DNA of 64,000 bases from JANMDU01 sp043777675 (GCA_043777675.1 JAYWHR010000031.1:62001-126000), one strand, 5' to 3'. Positions 40,256-48,753 are shown, numbered from the stretch's first letter. Numbers and translations: made by a program. The notes: generated from the sequence alone by a model not told the origin.

Positions 40256-41188
40256 TTATGCCACTTTACCCAGCAGCAAAAACTCCATCAACGCTTTTTG
40301 CACATGCATGCGGTTCTCCGCCTCATCCCACACCACCGACTGCGGCCCGTCAATCACTTCCGCCGAGACTTCTTCGCCGCGATGCGCGGGCAGGCAGTGC
40401 ATGAAGAGGGCTTCGGGTTTGGCTGCTTTCATGAGGCGAGCGTCCACACACCAGTTGGCAAACGCAGCTTTGCGCTTTTCGTTCTCCGCTTCGAAGCCCA
40501 TGCTCGTCCACACGTCCGTGGTGACAAGATCGGCGCCTTTGCAAGCTTCCAGAGGGTCACTATAAAAAGCATAGCACTCTGCGCTTGTTTTATACCGAGT
40601 AATGCCTGATTTCTCTAATAAAACGGCATCAATCTCGTAACCAGAAGGTGTGCTCACATTGACTTTGAAGCCCAGCAGAGCAGCGGCTTGCAGCCAAGTG
40701 TTGGCCATGTTGTTGCCATCGCCGACCCAAGCGACTGTGCGACCTTTGATATCCCCGCGATGCTCAATGAAGGTGAAGATATCAGCCAAGATTTGGCAGG
40801 GATGAAACTCATTGGTCAGACCGTTGATAACGGGTACGCGGCTATTTGCAGCAAAGGCCTCAATCTTGGTTTGCTCATAAGTGCGGATCATGACCAAATC
40901 CACCATGCGGCTGATGACTTTTGCACTGTCTTCAATCGGCTCTGCACGGCCGAGCTGGCTGCCTTCGGTGGTGAGATGCACCACGCTGCCGCCCAGCTGA
41001 TACATACCCGCTTCAAAGCTCACGCGCGTGCGGGTTGATGCCTTCTCAAAAATCATCGCCAGCGTGCGGTCAGCCAGCGGATGGTATTTCTCGTAAGCCT
41101 TGAACTTGCGCTTGATCTCCGCTGCTCTGGCAAAGATATGCGCATATTCGTCAGCAGTGAGGTCGTTGAATTGGAGGTAATGTTTCAT
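40256..41188 (-). CDS. argF: Ornithine carbamoyltransferase
   Basis: A 310-residue OTCase that makes citrulline from ornithine and carbamoyl phosphate in arginine synthesis. The carbamoyl-phosphate loop EKASTRTRVSFE, HPCQILAD, the ornithine-binding region and MHCLPAHRGEEV with the catalytic Cys are all present. The start is ATG 41188 (MKHYLQFNDL); a longer frame from 41281 runs into the inverted-repeat element. Residues about 189-210 (ITRYKTSAECYAFYSDP) are encoded by an in-frame copy of the dispersed repeat. It follows argD on the same strand, with the large inverted-repeat element between them. Confidence 0.95.
   Translation of the reverse strand: MKHYLQFNDLTADEYAHIFARAAEIKRKFKAYEKYHPLADRTLAMIFEKASTRTRVSFEAGMYQLGGSVVHLTTEGSQLGRAEPIEDSAKVISRMVDLVMIRTYEQTKIEAFAANSRVPVINGLTNEFHPCQILADIFTFIEHRGDIKGRTVAWVGDGNNMANTWLQAAALLGFKVNVSTPSGYEIDAVLLEKSGITRYKTSAECYAFYSDPLEACKGADLVTTDVWTSMGFEAENEKRKAAFANWCVDARLMKAAKPEALFMHCLPAHRGEEVSAEVIDGPQSVVWDEAENRMHVQKALMEFLLLGKVA
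40557..40622 (+). repeat. Dispersed ~65-bp repeat, copy 10, in-frame inside argF
   Basis: ACTATAAAAAGCATAGCACTCTGCGCTTGTTTTATACCGAGTAATGCC: the left half is canonical, the GCCGGC core has drifted to ACCGAG. Confidence 0.75.
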
Positions 41189-41215
41189 AAGGTGAGTCGA
41201 TTTACTCTCGAAGAA

Positions 41216-41398
41216 GAATACCAAACAGCCGGACGCAGAAGACGCAAAGGTTACGCAGAAGACGCAAAAAAGAAAATACAAGAAAAGAGAAAAAGAATAC
41301 CGAACGAGCGAAGTGAAAGCATCAAAACCCCCTTGGCATTTTTCTTTTTGGTATTCCTTCTGCTTAACCTTTGCGTCTTCTGCGTCCGGTATTTGTAT
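41216..41398. repeat. Large inverted-repeat element, copy B, between argD and argF
   Basis: Left arm (about 41228-41270) CCGGACGCAGAAGACGCAAAGG with TTACGCAGAAGACGC, right arm (about 41351-41392) its reverse complement. The centre (ACCGAACGAGCGAAGTGAAAGC ...) is unrelated to copy A. Transcribed RNA would fold into a long hairpin in the argD-argF intergenic mRNA. Confidence 0.82.
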
Positions 41399-41406
41399 TG
41401 CAGCGT

Positions 41407-42642
41407 TTAAGTATTCAATATATCCCGAATCAGCGGCACAAGGATAGCAACGATCTCGTCCGCTTCAGCCACAGTCAAAATCAATGGCGGCACCATACGG
41501 ATCACGGTGTCTGCTGTCACGCTGATCAGCAAGCCTTGCTCCGCACATTGACCCACCAGTGCGCCGCAAGGTTTGGCCAACTCAATGCCAATCATCAGAC
41601 CCAGCCCACGAATTTCTTTCACGCCAGCTAGGCCGGTGAGTTCTCGCTGCAAGGCGCTGTGTAAATGCGCGCCTACAGTGGCTGCATTCGCCAAAATGCC
41701 ATCTTCTTCCATGATGCGAATCGTCTCCACACCCGCACGCATCGCCAGCGGATTACCGCCGAAGGTCGTGCCGTGGTTGCCGGGCACGAAGATGTTGGCA
41801 GCTTTCGGGCCAGCCACTACCGCGCCAATCGGCACGCCCGAGCCCAGCCCTTTGGCCAGCGGCATCACATCGGGCTTGATCCCCGCCCACTGATGCGCAA
41901 ACCATTTGCCGGTGCGCCCCATGCCGCATTGCACTTCGTCAATCATGAGCAGCCAATCGCGCTCATCGCAGAGCTGGCGCACGTCTTTCAAATAATCCAT
42001 GTGAAACGGATTCACGCCGCCTTCGCCTTGAATCGCCTCGAAGAATACGGCGCAGACATTCTTGTTGCCCTCGGTGGCCTTTTTAAGCGATTCAATATCG
42101 TTCACCGCCACGCGAATAAAGCCCTCGAGCAAGGGGCCGAAACCATCGCGTACTTTTGGGTTGCCGGTGGCGCTCATGGTGGCCATGCTGCGGCCATGGA
42201 AGGCTTTTTCGTACACCACGATTTCTGGCTTTTCAATGCCCTTGCTCACGCCAAATTTACGCGCCAGCTTGATGGCCGCTTCATTCGCTTCCAAACCCGT
42301 CGAGCAAAAAAATACATTGGTTAGCCCACTACGCTCCACCAGCATCGCCGCTAGCTTCTCCGCATTTGGGCAGAAATAATAATTGCTCGAATGAATGATC
42401 TTGCTGATCTGGTCTTGCAACGCCGGTACTAATTTAGGGTGGTTGTGCCCCAGCGTGTTCACCGCAATGCCGCCCAGCGCATCCAAATAGCTCTTGCCAT
42501 GAATATCCCAAACGCGCGAACCTTGGCCAGCGACGAGCTCAATCGGCACACGGCCATAGGTGTTCATCACATGAGGCTGGCTGGGCGCGGCGGGCGTGGC
42601 ATGCGCTACAGCGGTTTTCTCGGCGGTGGTGGTTGCATTCAT
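41407..42642 (-). CDS. argD: Acetylornithine aminotransferase
   Basis: A 411-residue class III PLP aminotransferase, acetylornithine/succinyl-DAP type. After a poorly conserved N-terminal tail of about 25 residues comes MNTYGRVPIELVAGQGSRVWD. The PLP region has FFCSTGLEANEAAIKLARKFG, LLMIDEVQCGMGRTGKWFAHQ with the conserved Asp, and Lys in MPLAKGLGSGVPIGAVV. It catalyses the aminotransfer in arginine synthesis and can double in lysine synthesis. It precedes argF on the same strand. The start at 42642 may be too long; an internal Met near residue 26 is the other candidate. Confidence 0.94.
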   Translation of the reverse strand: MNATTTAEKTAVAHATPAAPSQPHVMNTYGRVPIELVAGQGSRVWDIHGKSYLDALGGIAVNTLGHNHPKLVPALQDQISKIIHSSNYYFCPNAEKLAAMLVERSGLTNVFFCSTGLEANEAAIKLARKFGVSKGIEKPEIVVYEKAFHGRSMATMSATGNPKVRDGFGPLLEGFIRVAVNDIESLKKATEGNKNVCAVFFEAIQGEGGVNPFHMDYLKDVRQLCDERDWLLMIDEVQCGMGRTGKWFAHQWAGIKPDVMPLAKGLGSGVPIGAVVAGPKAANIFVPGNHGTTFGGNPLAMRAGVETIRIMEEDGILANAATVGAHLHSALQRELTGLAGVKEIRGLGLMIGIELAKPCGALVGQCAEQGLLISVTADTVIRMVPPLILTVAEADEIVAILVPLIRDILNT

Positions 42643-42844
42643 CTGAGATCATCTCCAAAAAAGCAAAACGGCTCAACACAAGGAGCCATTGAAATCAGAT
42701 TTTAGAGCTTTGCAGCACGGCAGATGTTGCTGCTTTTGCATTGCAGCCATGCGTCAGCCATCATGCGCTAGGTCTTCTATAAGATAGAATTCTTGCTGCG
42801 TTGCAGCATCGGCGATCCTGATGTGTTAGCGTTCAACTTAATCC

Positions 42845-43180
42845 ATGGCCACCCCTCCATCTACACCCGCTCAAGCCGCCTCCAAGCAGCTCTTTATTCA
42901 GGGCGTGACGAAGGATGGTAAGCCATTTCGTCCCAGCGATTGGGCTGAGCGTTTGGCTGGCGTGATGAGCCAGTTTCGCCCCGGTGGCGCGGTGCCCGGC
43001 TCACATCTGAGCTATTCCGAATGGTGTTTGCCCACCAGCATGAAGACCGATCAGGGCGATGTGAAATGCGTTGTCGTGCATACCGATCTGCGCGAAGACA
43101 ACGTGATGGCTTGGGATTTTGTGATGAACTTTGCGAAAGACAATGAGCTGCAGGTGGTAGAAGCTTGTTTGCTCCAATGA
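42845..43180 (+). CDS. DUF3579 protein
   Basis: A 111-residue protein of the DUF3579 family, typical of Betaproteobacteria. The body is KQLFIQGVTKDGKPFRPSDWAERLAGVMSQF, then YSEWCLPT, then KCVVVHTDLREDNVMAWDFVMNFAKDNELQVVEACL. The function is unknown. The genes near it (argF, argD, rpsT) are its usual chromosomal neighbours. It is followed by a copy of the dispersed repeat and a terminator shared with rpsT. No signal peptide or membrane segment is seen. Confidence 0.88.
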   Translation: MATPPSTPAQAASKQLFIQGVTKDGKPFRPSDWAERLAGVMSQFRPGGAVPGSHLSYSEWCLPTSMKTDQGDVKCVVVHTDLREDNVMAWDFVMNFAKDNELQVVEACLLQ

Positions 43181-43247
43181 TTTGCTACTGATTCAATAGC
43201 ATTCCACGCAGTAGATATGCCGGCCAGCAGCTCAAACCGCTCAAAAA
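43181..43247 (+). repeat. Dispersed ~65-bp repeat, copy 11 (after DUF3579 gene)
   Basis: TTTGCTACTGATTCAATAGCA, then CGCAGTAGATATGCCGGCCAGCAG. It begins right after the DUF3579 stop. Confidence 0.9.
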
Positions 43248-43251
43248 GACA

Positions 43252-43275
43252 TAAAAAAACCACCCGAAGGTGGTT
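43252..43275 (-). terminator. rpsT terminator
   Basis: AACCACC (43258-43264), loop CGAA and GGTGGTT (43269-43275). On the minus strand the stem is followed by a run of seven T residues, a strong rho-independent terminator for rpsT. Confidence 0.9.
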
Positions 43276-43366
43276 GATTTATTTTTCGCTGACAGCGCAC
43301 CCGTTTCAAACGGCTTGCGAATTTAAACCAGTGTGATTTGAATCCGCAAGGGCTGTTAAATATGAA

Positions 43367-43672
43367 TTACTTCGCTACGGCCAAGGCCAAAGCTTTGACT
43401 CGTGCAGCCAAACGGCTCTTGTCACGGGCTGCTTTGTTCTTGTGGAAGATGCCTTTGTCAGCCACCGTGTCGAGCACGGATTGGGCTTTTGCAAAGGCTT
43501 CTGCGGCTTTGGTTTTGTCACCAGCAGCAGCGGCTTTTTCCACGTTTTTCACAGCGGTGCGGTATTTGGAGCGCAGGCTGGTGTTGGCGGCGTTGATAAC
43601 GATATCTTGACGAACACGCTTGCGGCCAGAGGCTAGGCGGGGGTTCTTTTTCTTGGGTTTGGCTGATGCCAT
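43367..43672 (-). CDS. rpsT: 30S ribosomal protein S20
   Basis: A 101-residue, lysine/arginine/alanine-rich helical protein. The N-terminus MASAKPKKKNPRLASGRKRVRQD is typical of betaproteobacterial S20, and IHKNKAARDKSRLAARVKAL ends the family match. It binds 16S rRNA early in small-subunit assembly. It has its own strong terminator (43252-43275). The length is slightly above the E. coli protein (87) as expected for this group. Confidence 0.97.
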   Translation of the reverse strand: MASAKPKKKNPRLASGRKRVRQDIVINAANTSLRSKYRTAVKNVEKAAAAGDKTKAAEAFAKAQSVLDTVADKGIFHKNKAARDKSRLAARVKALALAVAK

Positions 43673-43850
43673 GATGTGTTTCCTTGAGGGTCTGAGGATG
43701 TTGTCGGCGAACCTCGGATTATATATCGGTGAGCAGCTTCAAAGCGCCGCCTCAGGGCAGCGAAGCCAAGTACCGCGTCACAGCAGCAATATAAGTGTGA
43801 ATAAATTATAATTATTGATGTAATTAAATCTTCTTGGAAGGAAGCTCATA

Positions 43851-44105
43851 ATGTCTCAAGTCACGATTTATCTGGAAGATGATACTTTGTCAGCTGCCAA
43901 GAACGCTGCTGCGCGGGCGAAGATGTCACTCAGCGCGTGGATGGCTAAGCTCGTGAAAGAGCAAGTTCCTACCCAGGATGCCAATGGCTACCCACTGGGC
44001 TTTTTTGAGCGAATCCAAGCCAATGCACATGCCTTCAAGGATTTTCCTTCACTGGACGCGATTCGCGCCACTGAGGCATCTGAGTTGCCACGCGAAGCCA
44101 TGTGA
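43851..44105 (+). CDS. vapB: Ribbon-helix-helix antitoxin of a VapBC-type module
   Basis: An 84-residue protein starting SQVTIYLEDDTLSAAKNAAARAKMSLSAWMAKLVKEQV, the pattern of a CopG-like ribbon-helix-helix DNA-binding domain; the C-terminal half would contact the toxin. AAGGAAG lies before the ATG and an upstream TATAAT (about 43806-43811) may be the promoter. Its TGA is directly followed by the ATG of the PIN toxin. Together they form a bicistronic toxin-antitoxin unit read rightward. Confidence 0.85.
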   Translation: MSQVTIYLEDDTLSAAKNAAARAKMSLSAWMAKLVKEQVPTQDANGYPLGFFERIQANAHAFKDFPSLDAIRATEASELPREAM

Positions 44106-44507
44106 ATGCGCGCAATGTATTTGCTTGATACCAACACGCTCATTTATTTTTTCACCCAGCGCGGACAAGTGGCAGAGCGCTTGCGCAGCACAAGCGCTCA
44201 CTTGATCAAACTGGCCGCGCCTTCTTTGTTTGAGTTGGAATACGGTACCGCCAAATCAGCGCGCCCCGATCTACAACGCCAGCAAATCAATGATGTGCTG
44301 CGAGTGTATGAGACGCTGCCGCTCGACTACGCCGCCGCCAAAGCAGCCGGTGCACTGCGATATGCGCTCGAATCCGTGGGCAAACCGATTGGAACGGTCG
44401 ATCAGTTGATCGCTGGCATCGCTCTGGCCAATCAACTCACTGTAGTGACCCACAACACCAGCGAATTCAGCCGCGTGCCGGGTTTGCTGGTGGAAGATTG
44501 GTTTTGA
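44106..44507 (+). CDS. vapC: PIN-domain toxin VapC
   Basis: A 133-residue PIN-domain RNase. The acidic residues are in YLLDTNTLIYFF (Asp), FELEYGTAKSA (Glu) and GTVDQLIAGIALAN (Asp); the closing VTHNTSEFSRV is the usual fourth strand. The ATG directly abuts the antitoxin stop. The protein looks complete, so this module should be functional. It is the second of three intact PIN-toxin modules in the window. Confidence 0.9.
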   Translation: MRAMYLLDTNTLIYFFTQRGQVAERLRSTSAHLIKLAAPSLFELEYGTAKSARPDLQRQQINDVLRVYETLPLDYAAAKAAGALRYALESVGKPIGTVDQLIAGIALANQLTVVTHNTSEFSRVPGLLVEDWF

Positions 44508-44510
44508 AAG

Positions 44511-44570
44511 AAAATCGGGCTGTCGCCTTCATAAAATATACGCATACTGCTATTAAATTCATAGTGATCG
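44511..44570 (-). repeat. Dispersed ~65-bp repeat, copy 12 (upstream of serB)
   Basis: It keeps the right half (ACGCATACTGCTATTAAATTCATAGTGATCG) but has lost the GCCGGC core (GTCGCCTTC). It lies between vapC and the serB start and may carry the serB leader. Confidence 0.75.
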
Positions 44571-44574
44571 ATTC

Positions 44575-45297
44575 ATGACTCCTCAAGAAATTTCTCCCGG
44601 CCTGATTATCCAAGGCTTTGTGCCGCCTTTGAGACTCAGTGATTTCAAGCTCGCTGCGTTTGATATGGATTCCACGCTGATCAACATTGAATGCGTGGAT
44701 GAAATTGCGGATGCTGCTGGCCGCAAAGAAGAGGTGGCGGCAATCACTGAGGCTGCCATGCGTGGTGAGATCACGGATTACAAAGATTCGCTGCGCCGCA
44801 GAGTTGCCTTGCTCGCGGGTGTGCCGGTGAGTGCGATGGAGGAGGTGTACGCACAGCGCTTGCAACTCAATCCGGGTGCTTCCGAATTGACCGCGGCTTT
44901 AAAAGCGGCGGGCTGCAAACTGCTGCTCGTCTCGGGTGGCTTTACATTTTTCACGGATCGCATTCGCGACCGGTTGCAGATGGATTTCGCGCGCTCGAAT
45001 GTGTTGGAAGTGCAAGGCGGCAAACTCACCGGGCGCATGGTCGATCAAGCTTGGGGCGATATCTGCGATGGCGAGGAAAAGCGCAAGATGCTGCTTTCGA
45101 CCTGCGCAGATTTGGGCATCTCGCCAAAGCAGGCGATGGCTGTAGGGGATGGGGCGAATGATTTACCGATGATGCTCGCCTGCTCGCAAGCTGGGGGCTT
45201 ATCTGTGGCTTTTCATGCGAAGCCAAAAGTGCGTGAGCAAGCAATGGTGGTGATTCATTCTGGCGGCTTGGATCGGGTGTTGATATTACTCGCTTAA
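44575..45297 (+). CDS. serB: Phosphoserine phosphatase
   Basis: A 240-residue HAD-superfamily phosphatase for the last step of serine synthesis. The nucleophile motif is AFDMDSTLINIECVDEIAD, followed by LLLVSGGFTFFTDRIRDRL (Ser), KRKMLLS (Lys) and AVGDGANDLPMM (Asp pair). It lacks the N-terminal ACT region of long SerB proteins. The start ATG 44575 gives an N-terminal tail of about 25 residues before the phosphatase domain. Copies of the dispersed repeat flank it on both sides, the downstream one beginning at its stop. Confidence 0.95.
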   Translation: MTPQEISPGLIIQGFVPPLRLSDFKLAAFDMDSTLINIECVDEIADAAGRKEEVAAITEAAMRGEITDYKDSLRRRVALLAGVPVSAMEEVYAQRLQLNPGASELTAALKAAGCKLLLVSGGFTFFTDRIRDRLQMDFARSNVLEVQGGKLTGRMVDQAWGDICDGEEKRKMLLSTCADLGISPKQAMAVGDGANDLPMMLACSQAGGLSVAFHAKPKVREQAMVVIHSGGLDRVLILLA

Positions 45298-45363
45298 TGC
45301 TATCAATTAGTGAGCATTCCGCGCATATTTCATGCCGGCTAACGGCTTAAAATGTTTGAAAAT
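45297..45363 (+). repeat. Dispersed ~65-bp repeat, copy 13 (after serB)
   Basis: TGCTATCAATTAGTGAGCATTCCGCGCATATTTCATGCCGGCTAACGGC. It overlaps the last base of the serB stop codon. Confidence 0.9.
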
Positions 45364-45824
45364 TAAGCTAGAAGTTGAGAAAGACGGTTTATTGCAGCTT
45401 CATTGGATGCAGAGCTGACTTTGAGCGCGGCTTCAGCCCATGGAAGCCAAATTTGATTCACATGCTCATCTGGCGCAAGCTGCACTTTTGTTGGCTGCAG
45501 CACACTCAAACCAAACACCCGCTCAGTATTTCGCGTGATGCCAGGGGCGTAGCGGTGCAAGTAATGCGGCCAAATGTCGTAGGTGTTTTCCAAATGCCAA
45601 TCCGTGAGTTGGTGGCCATCCGCACGCGCATCTAATCCTGTTTCTTCCCATACCTCACGCGCAGCGCATTCTGCAAAAGATTCGCACTCGTGGTCTAGGC
45701 TGCCGGTGACTGATTGCCACACACCGCTGCCCTGCCCTTGTGCATTCACCCGTTCAATCAGCAGCACCTGCCCGGCAAGCGTGTAGATCACGACCAATAC
45801 AGAGCTGGGGATTTTGTAGGGCAT
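45363..45824 (-). CDS. nudB: Dihydroneopterin triphosphate pyrophosphohydrolase (Nudix)
   Basis: A 153-residue Nudix hydrolase. The Nudix box is complete: GSLDHECESFAECAAREVWEETGL, with the metal-binding REVWEE core. The N-terminal YKIPSSVLVVIYTLAGQVLLIERV and C-terminal WPHYLHRYAPGITRNTERVFGL match NudB, which removes pyrophosphate from dihydroneopterin triphosphate in folate synthesis. ATG 45824 is used; 45830 is two codons longer. Transcribed toward the convergent serB. Confidence 0.87.
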   Translation of the reverse strand: MPYKIPSSVLVVIYTLAGQVLLIERVNAQGQGSGVWQSVTGSLDHECESFAECAAREVWEETGLDARADGHQLTDWHLENTYDIWPHYLHRYAPGITRNTERVFGLSVLQPTKVQLAPDEHVNQIWLPWAEAALKVSSASNEAAINRLSQLLA

Positions 45825-45914
45825 ACGCACGCTAAGTAAATAGGTAAGATTTCAACACAACTGGTTACAGCGCGGTATTGGGTAATTCAGGTATTTAGTT
45901 CGTACAATTTATTT

Positions 45915-47486
45915 ATGAAAATACTTCAAATACACCTTGCAGCAACAGCCATCAAGCGAAGCCTTGCAGTGATGTTACTAGCCTTTGTCGCAGCATGTGG
46001 TGGCGGCGGCGGTGGGGGAAGTGGGGGAGGTGCATCAACTGCTCTGCCAGATAGCGGTGGGCCGATCACAAACACTTTATCCGTGGATCCCAGCAATGCC
46101 AATCTCTGCGCAGCGCCTCGTCCAAGCACCGCAGATCAACTTGGCTTGCTGGATAACGAAAAGACTTGGGTGCGCTCTTTGATGGATAAAACCTATCTTT
46201 GGTATCGCGACATACCCAATCCAAATCCAGCGGCCTACACTGCTGCGGCTTACAGCAACAGTAACTATCAAGCCCTCAATGCCTATTTCCAAGCTCTGAA
46301 AACGCCACTTTTCACCAGCTCGGGCAAGCGCGTGGATGAATTCAGCTTCACGCTGCCCACGGCTCAACTCACCAATCAGCAAGCGGGTATCACTTCCGGC
46401 TACGGTATTCGCCTTGCTGTGATCAGCAGTACGCCGCCTCGCGATATTCGCGTGCTTTACGTAGAAACTGGCTCACCAGCGGCAATCGCTGGCATATCGC
46501 GCGGCGATCAAATTACCTCGATTGATAGTGTGAGTATCAATGCCACTACAACCTCTGATATTGCCACCTTGAATAACGGCATCTTCCCAATAGTGAGCAG
46601 TAAAACCACACTATTCGGCCTGCAAACAGCCGGCGCCGCCACACCCCGCAATGTGACAGTGACTTCCTCGCAAACTATCACCGTCACGCCAGTTGCACTC
46701 ACCAAGACATTCACGGCTGGTACACAAACTGTGGGCTATTTGGTGCTGAATTCTTTCAGCATCAACAGCGCCGAGCAGCAATTAGCAAGCGCTGTGACGC
46801 AGCTTAAAGCAGCAAATATCAATGAACTGGTGCTGGATTTACGCTACAACGGTGGCGGCTATCTTGATATCTCCAACCAACTCGCTTGGATGATTGGTGA
46901 CAGTACGTTGTCTGGCAAAGTTTATGAGCGCACTGTGTGCAACGACAAAAATCCTTTTTCAATATGCAATAGCTCAGATCTGTTTCAGCAAACCAGTACG
47001 GGCTTTTCGCTCCCCGCCGGCCAAGTCCTACCGCAATTGGGAATGAAACGTGTCTTCGTGCTCACATCGGCCAGCACATGCTCTGCCAGCGAATCAGTGA
47101 TTAACGGGCTGGCGCCTTTCATGCAAGTGATTCGTATCGGCAACACCACTTGCGGCAAGCCTTATGGATTTTTCTACCTCAGCAATTGCGGCACATCGTA
47201 TGCTGCCATGCAATTCAAAGGCGCTAACGCTGTGGGCTTCGGCGATTACGCCGATGGATTCACACCCACCTGCAAAGTGGCAGACGATCTGAGCAAGCAA
47301 AGAGGCGATGCCAGCGAAAGTATGCTGTCGGCCGCACTAGGCTACGTGCAAAGCGGCGCCTGCCCTGCGCCTGTATCACCCAAAACTATCGCTTTGCAAA
47401 AAGCCAATGGGTCGGATGATTCGGGCAATTTCCAAGTCGTGCGCAGCGCGCTGGAAGAGCAACGTTGGTACAGGGTACGACCATGA
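45915..47486 (+). CDS. S41-family peptidase lipoprotein with PDZ domain
   Basis: A 523-residue secreted C-terminal-processing-type protease. The lipobox is FVAAC at about residue 28, followed by a Gly/Ser linker (seven Gly residues, then SGGG) as in many betaproteobacterial lipoproteins. A PDZ domain lies near 180-230 (IRVLYVETGSPAAIAGISRGDQITSID). The S41 core follows (LVLDLRYNGGGYLDI; nucleophile region TSASTCSASESVINGL). It is longer than CtpA because of the N-terminal linker and cap. The stop overlaps the start of the next lipoprotein gene by ATGA, so the two are coupled. Confidence 0.9.
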   Translation: MKILQIHLAATAIKRSLAVMLLAFVAACGGGGGGGSGGGASTALPDSGGPITNTLSVDPSNANLCAAPRPSTADQLGLLDNEKTWVRSLMDKTYLWYRDIPNPNPAAYTAAAYSNSNYQALNAYFQALKTPLFTSSGKRVDEFSFTLPTAQLTNQQAGITSGYGIRLAVISSTPPRDIRVLYVETGSPAAIAGISRGDQITSIDSVSINATTTSDIATLNNGIFPIVSSKTTLFGLQTAGAATPRNVTVTSSQTITVTPVALTKTFTAGTQTVGYLVLNSFSINSAEQQLASAVTQLKAANINELVLDLRYNGGGYLDISNQLAWMIGDSTLSGKVYERTVCNDKNPFSICNSSDLFQQTSTGFSLPAGQVLPQLGMKRVFVLTSASTCSASESVINGLAPFMQVIRIGNTTCGKPYGFFYLSNCGTSYAAMQFKGANAVGFGDYADGFTPTCKVADDLSKQRGDASESMLSAALGYVQSGACPAPVSPKTIALQKANGSDDSGNFQVVRSALEEQRWYRVRP

Positions 47487-47878
47487 GACGCAAGTATCCA
47501 TTAAGCGCCCTCGCCGCGCTCTTCGCCATCTCCGCTGTTTTAATGGGTTGCCAGCACCAGCCCCCTTTGTCTGAACCAGCGCTCTTGGTCGTCGGTGCAT
47601 CGCATGCATCGTGTTTGCAGCAAATAGAAAAAATCATGGCGCGCGATCTTGGTGGGCCCGTTGAATTGACGAACGCCGCCTTTGCCAAGAGCGATCGTTT
47701 GCCTATAGGCCCCGCAGAAATACTGGATGCGCAAGGCCGGCTTTTGCAAGGCCGCCAGCGTGGGCAGCCCGAGGGCTATCGCCTCAGCAAAAATCAAAAT
47801 GTCTGCCAGTTGGAGCGCGACAACCATGTTGGCAAGAGTGCCCTGAGTGCCTGCCAATGTCGAGTCATGCGGCCTTGA
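47483..47878 (+). CDS. Small predicted lipoprotein, unknown family
   Basis: A 131-residue protein starting in the ATGA overlap with the S41 protease. The N-terminus (RRKYPLSALAALFAISAVLMGC) is a lipoprotein signal with lipobox LMGC. The mature part has two segments that look soluble (EPALLVVGASHASCLQQIEKIMARDLGG and PAEILDAQGRLLQGRQR), and a Cys-rich end (QNVCQLERD ... SACQCRVM). I do not recognise the family. The coupling suggests it works with the protease, perhaps as a substrate or inhibitor; that is inference. Confidence 0.6.
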   Translation: MRRKYPLSALAALFAISAVLMGCQHQPPLSEPALLVVGASHASCLQQIEKIMARDLGGPVELTNAAFAKSDRLPIGPAEILDAQGRLLQGRQRGQPEGYRLSKNQNVCQLERDNHVGKSALSACQCRVMRP

Positions 47879-47918
47879 TTGCGCTTGATCTTGCCTTGTT
47901 TGTCGGCACAATGGCAAG

Positions 47919-48743
47919 ATGGATTTAGAAAAAGAATATTCGCCCAGTTCTGCAATCGGTGGTCAATATCAGCCGTTTATTCAAGCGTATATCGACAGCA
48001 GCAGGCAAGCTCAAGCCCGAGTCAAGTACATCAAAAATGTGCGCTATGGTGATGCACAACGGGCTTTGATCGATTATTTTCCTGCACCTAAAAGCACGAA
48101 TAACAAAGCGCCTGGGCTGCTCGTCTTTATCCACGGCGGTTATTGGCAAGAGCTCTCTAAAAACGAATCAGCCTTCCTTGCTCCCGCTTGGCATGCAGCA
48201 GGCTTTGCACATGCGGTGGTGGGCTATACACTGGCGCCCGAAGCTAAGCTAGCCGACATCGTGGCGCAATGCCGCGCAGCCATTCATTTTTTGCGCAACG
48301 ACTCTGCACAGTTTGGCCATGATCCACAACGCATCGTGGTCGCTGGCAGCTCAGCGGGTGGCTATCTTGCGGCAGCTTGCGCGGCGGATGCTTCGCTCGG
48401 CTTGGCTGGCATCGTGCCGATTTCAGGAATTTTTGATCTGCGGCCATTGCTCAGCACATCCATCAACCTTGCTTTGAGCATGACAGAAGATGAAGCTGCA
48501 GATCTCTCCAACATCCCTCAAACAGTCACGCGCACGCCCTCAGTCATTGCATGGGGAGAGATCGAAACCCAAGCATTCAAACAACAAAGCCAAACCTTCG
48601 CCTCGCATTTGAGAAGTAGCGGACAGCACTGCCAAACGCTGGAAATACCGCAGCGCAATCATTTTGATGTGGTGCATGAATTAGGCGACGCAACGTCGCC
48701 TTTGTTCAAGGCTGCCATCAAACTTTTTGATCGTAGCGCTTAG
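47919..48743 (+). CDS. Alpha/beta hydrolase, kynurenine formamidase-like
   Basis: A 274-residue hydrolase of the HSL/arylformamidase group. The oxyanion motif is FIHGGYWQELSK, the nucleophile motif GSSAGGYLAAA and the catalytic His in QRNHFDVVHEL; an acid lies in WGEIETQAF. The HGGYW signature is typical of eukaryote-like arylformamidases, which convert formylkynurenine to kynurenine. The other kynurenine genes are not nearby, so the name is tentative. It ends 10 bp before a TauE/SafE permease, likely the same transcript. Confidence 0.8.
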   Translation: MDLEKEYSPSSAIGGQYQPFIQAYIDSSRQAQARVKYIKNVRYGDAQRALIDYFPAPKSTNNKAPGLLVFIHGGYWQELSKNESAFLAPAWHAAGFAHAVVGYTLAPEAKLADIVAQCRAAIHFLRNDSAQFGHDPQRIVVAGSSAGGYLAAACAADASLGLAGIVPISGIFDLRPLLSTSINLALSMTEDEAADLSNIPQTVTRTPSVIAWGEIETQAFKQQSQTFASHLRSSGQHCQTLEIPQRNHFDVVHELGDATSPLFKAAIKLFDRSA

Positions 48744-48753
48744 ACTCAGGCGC

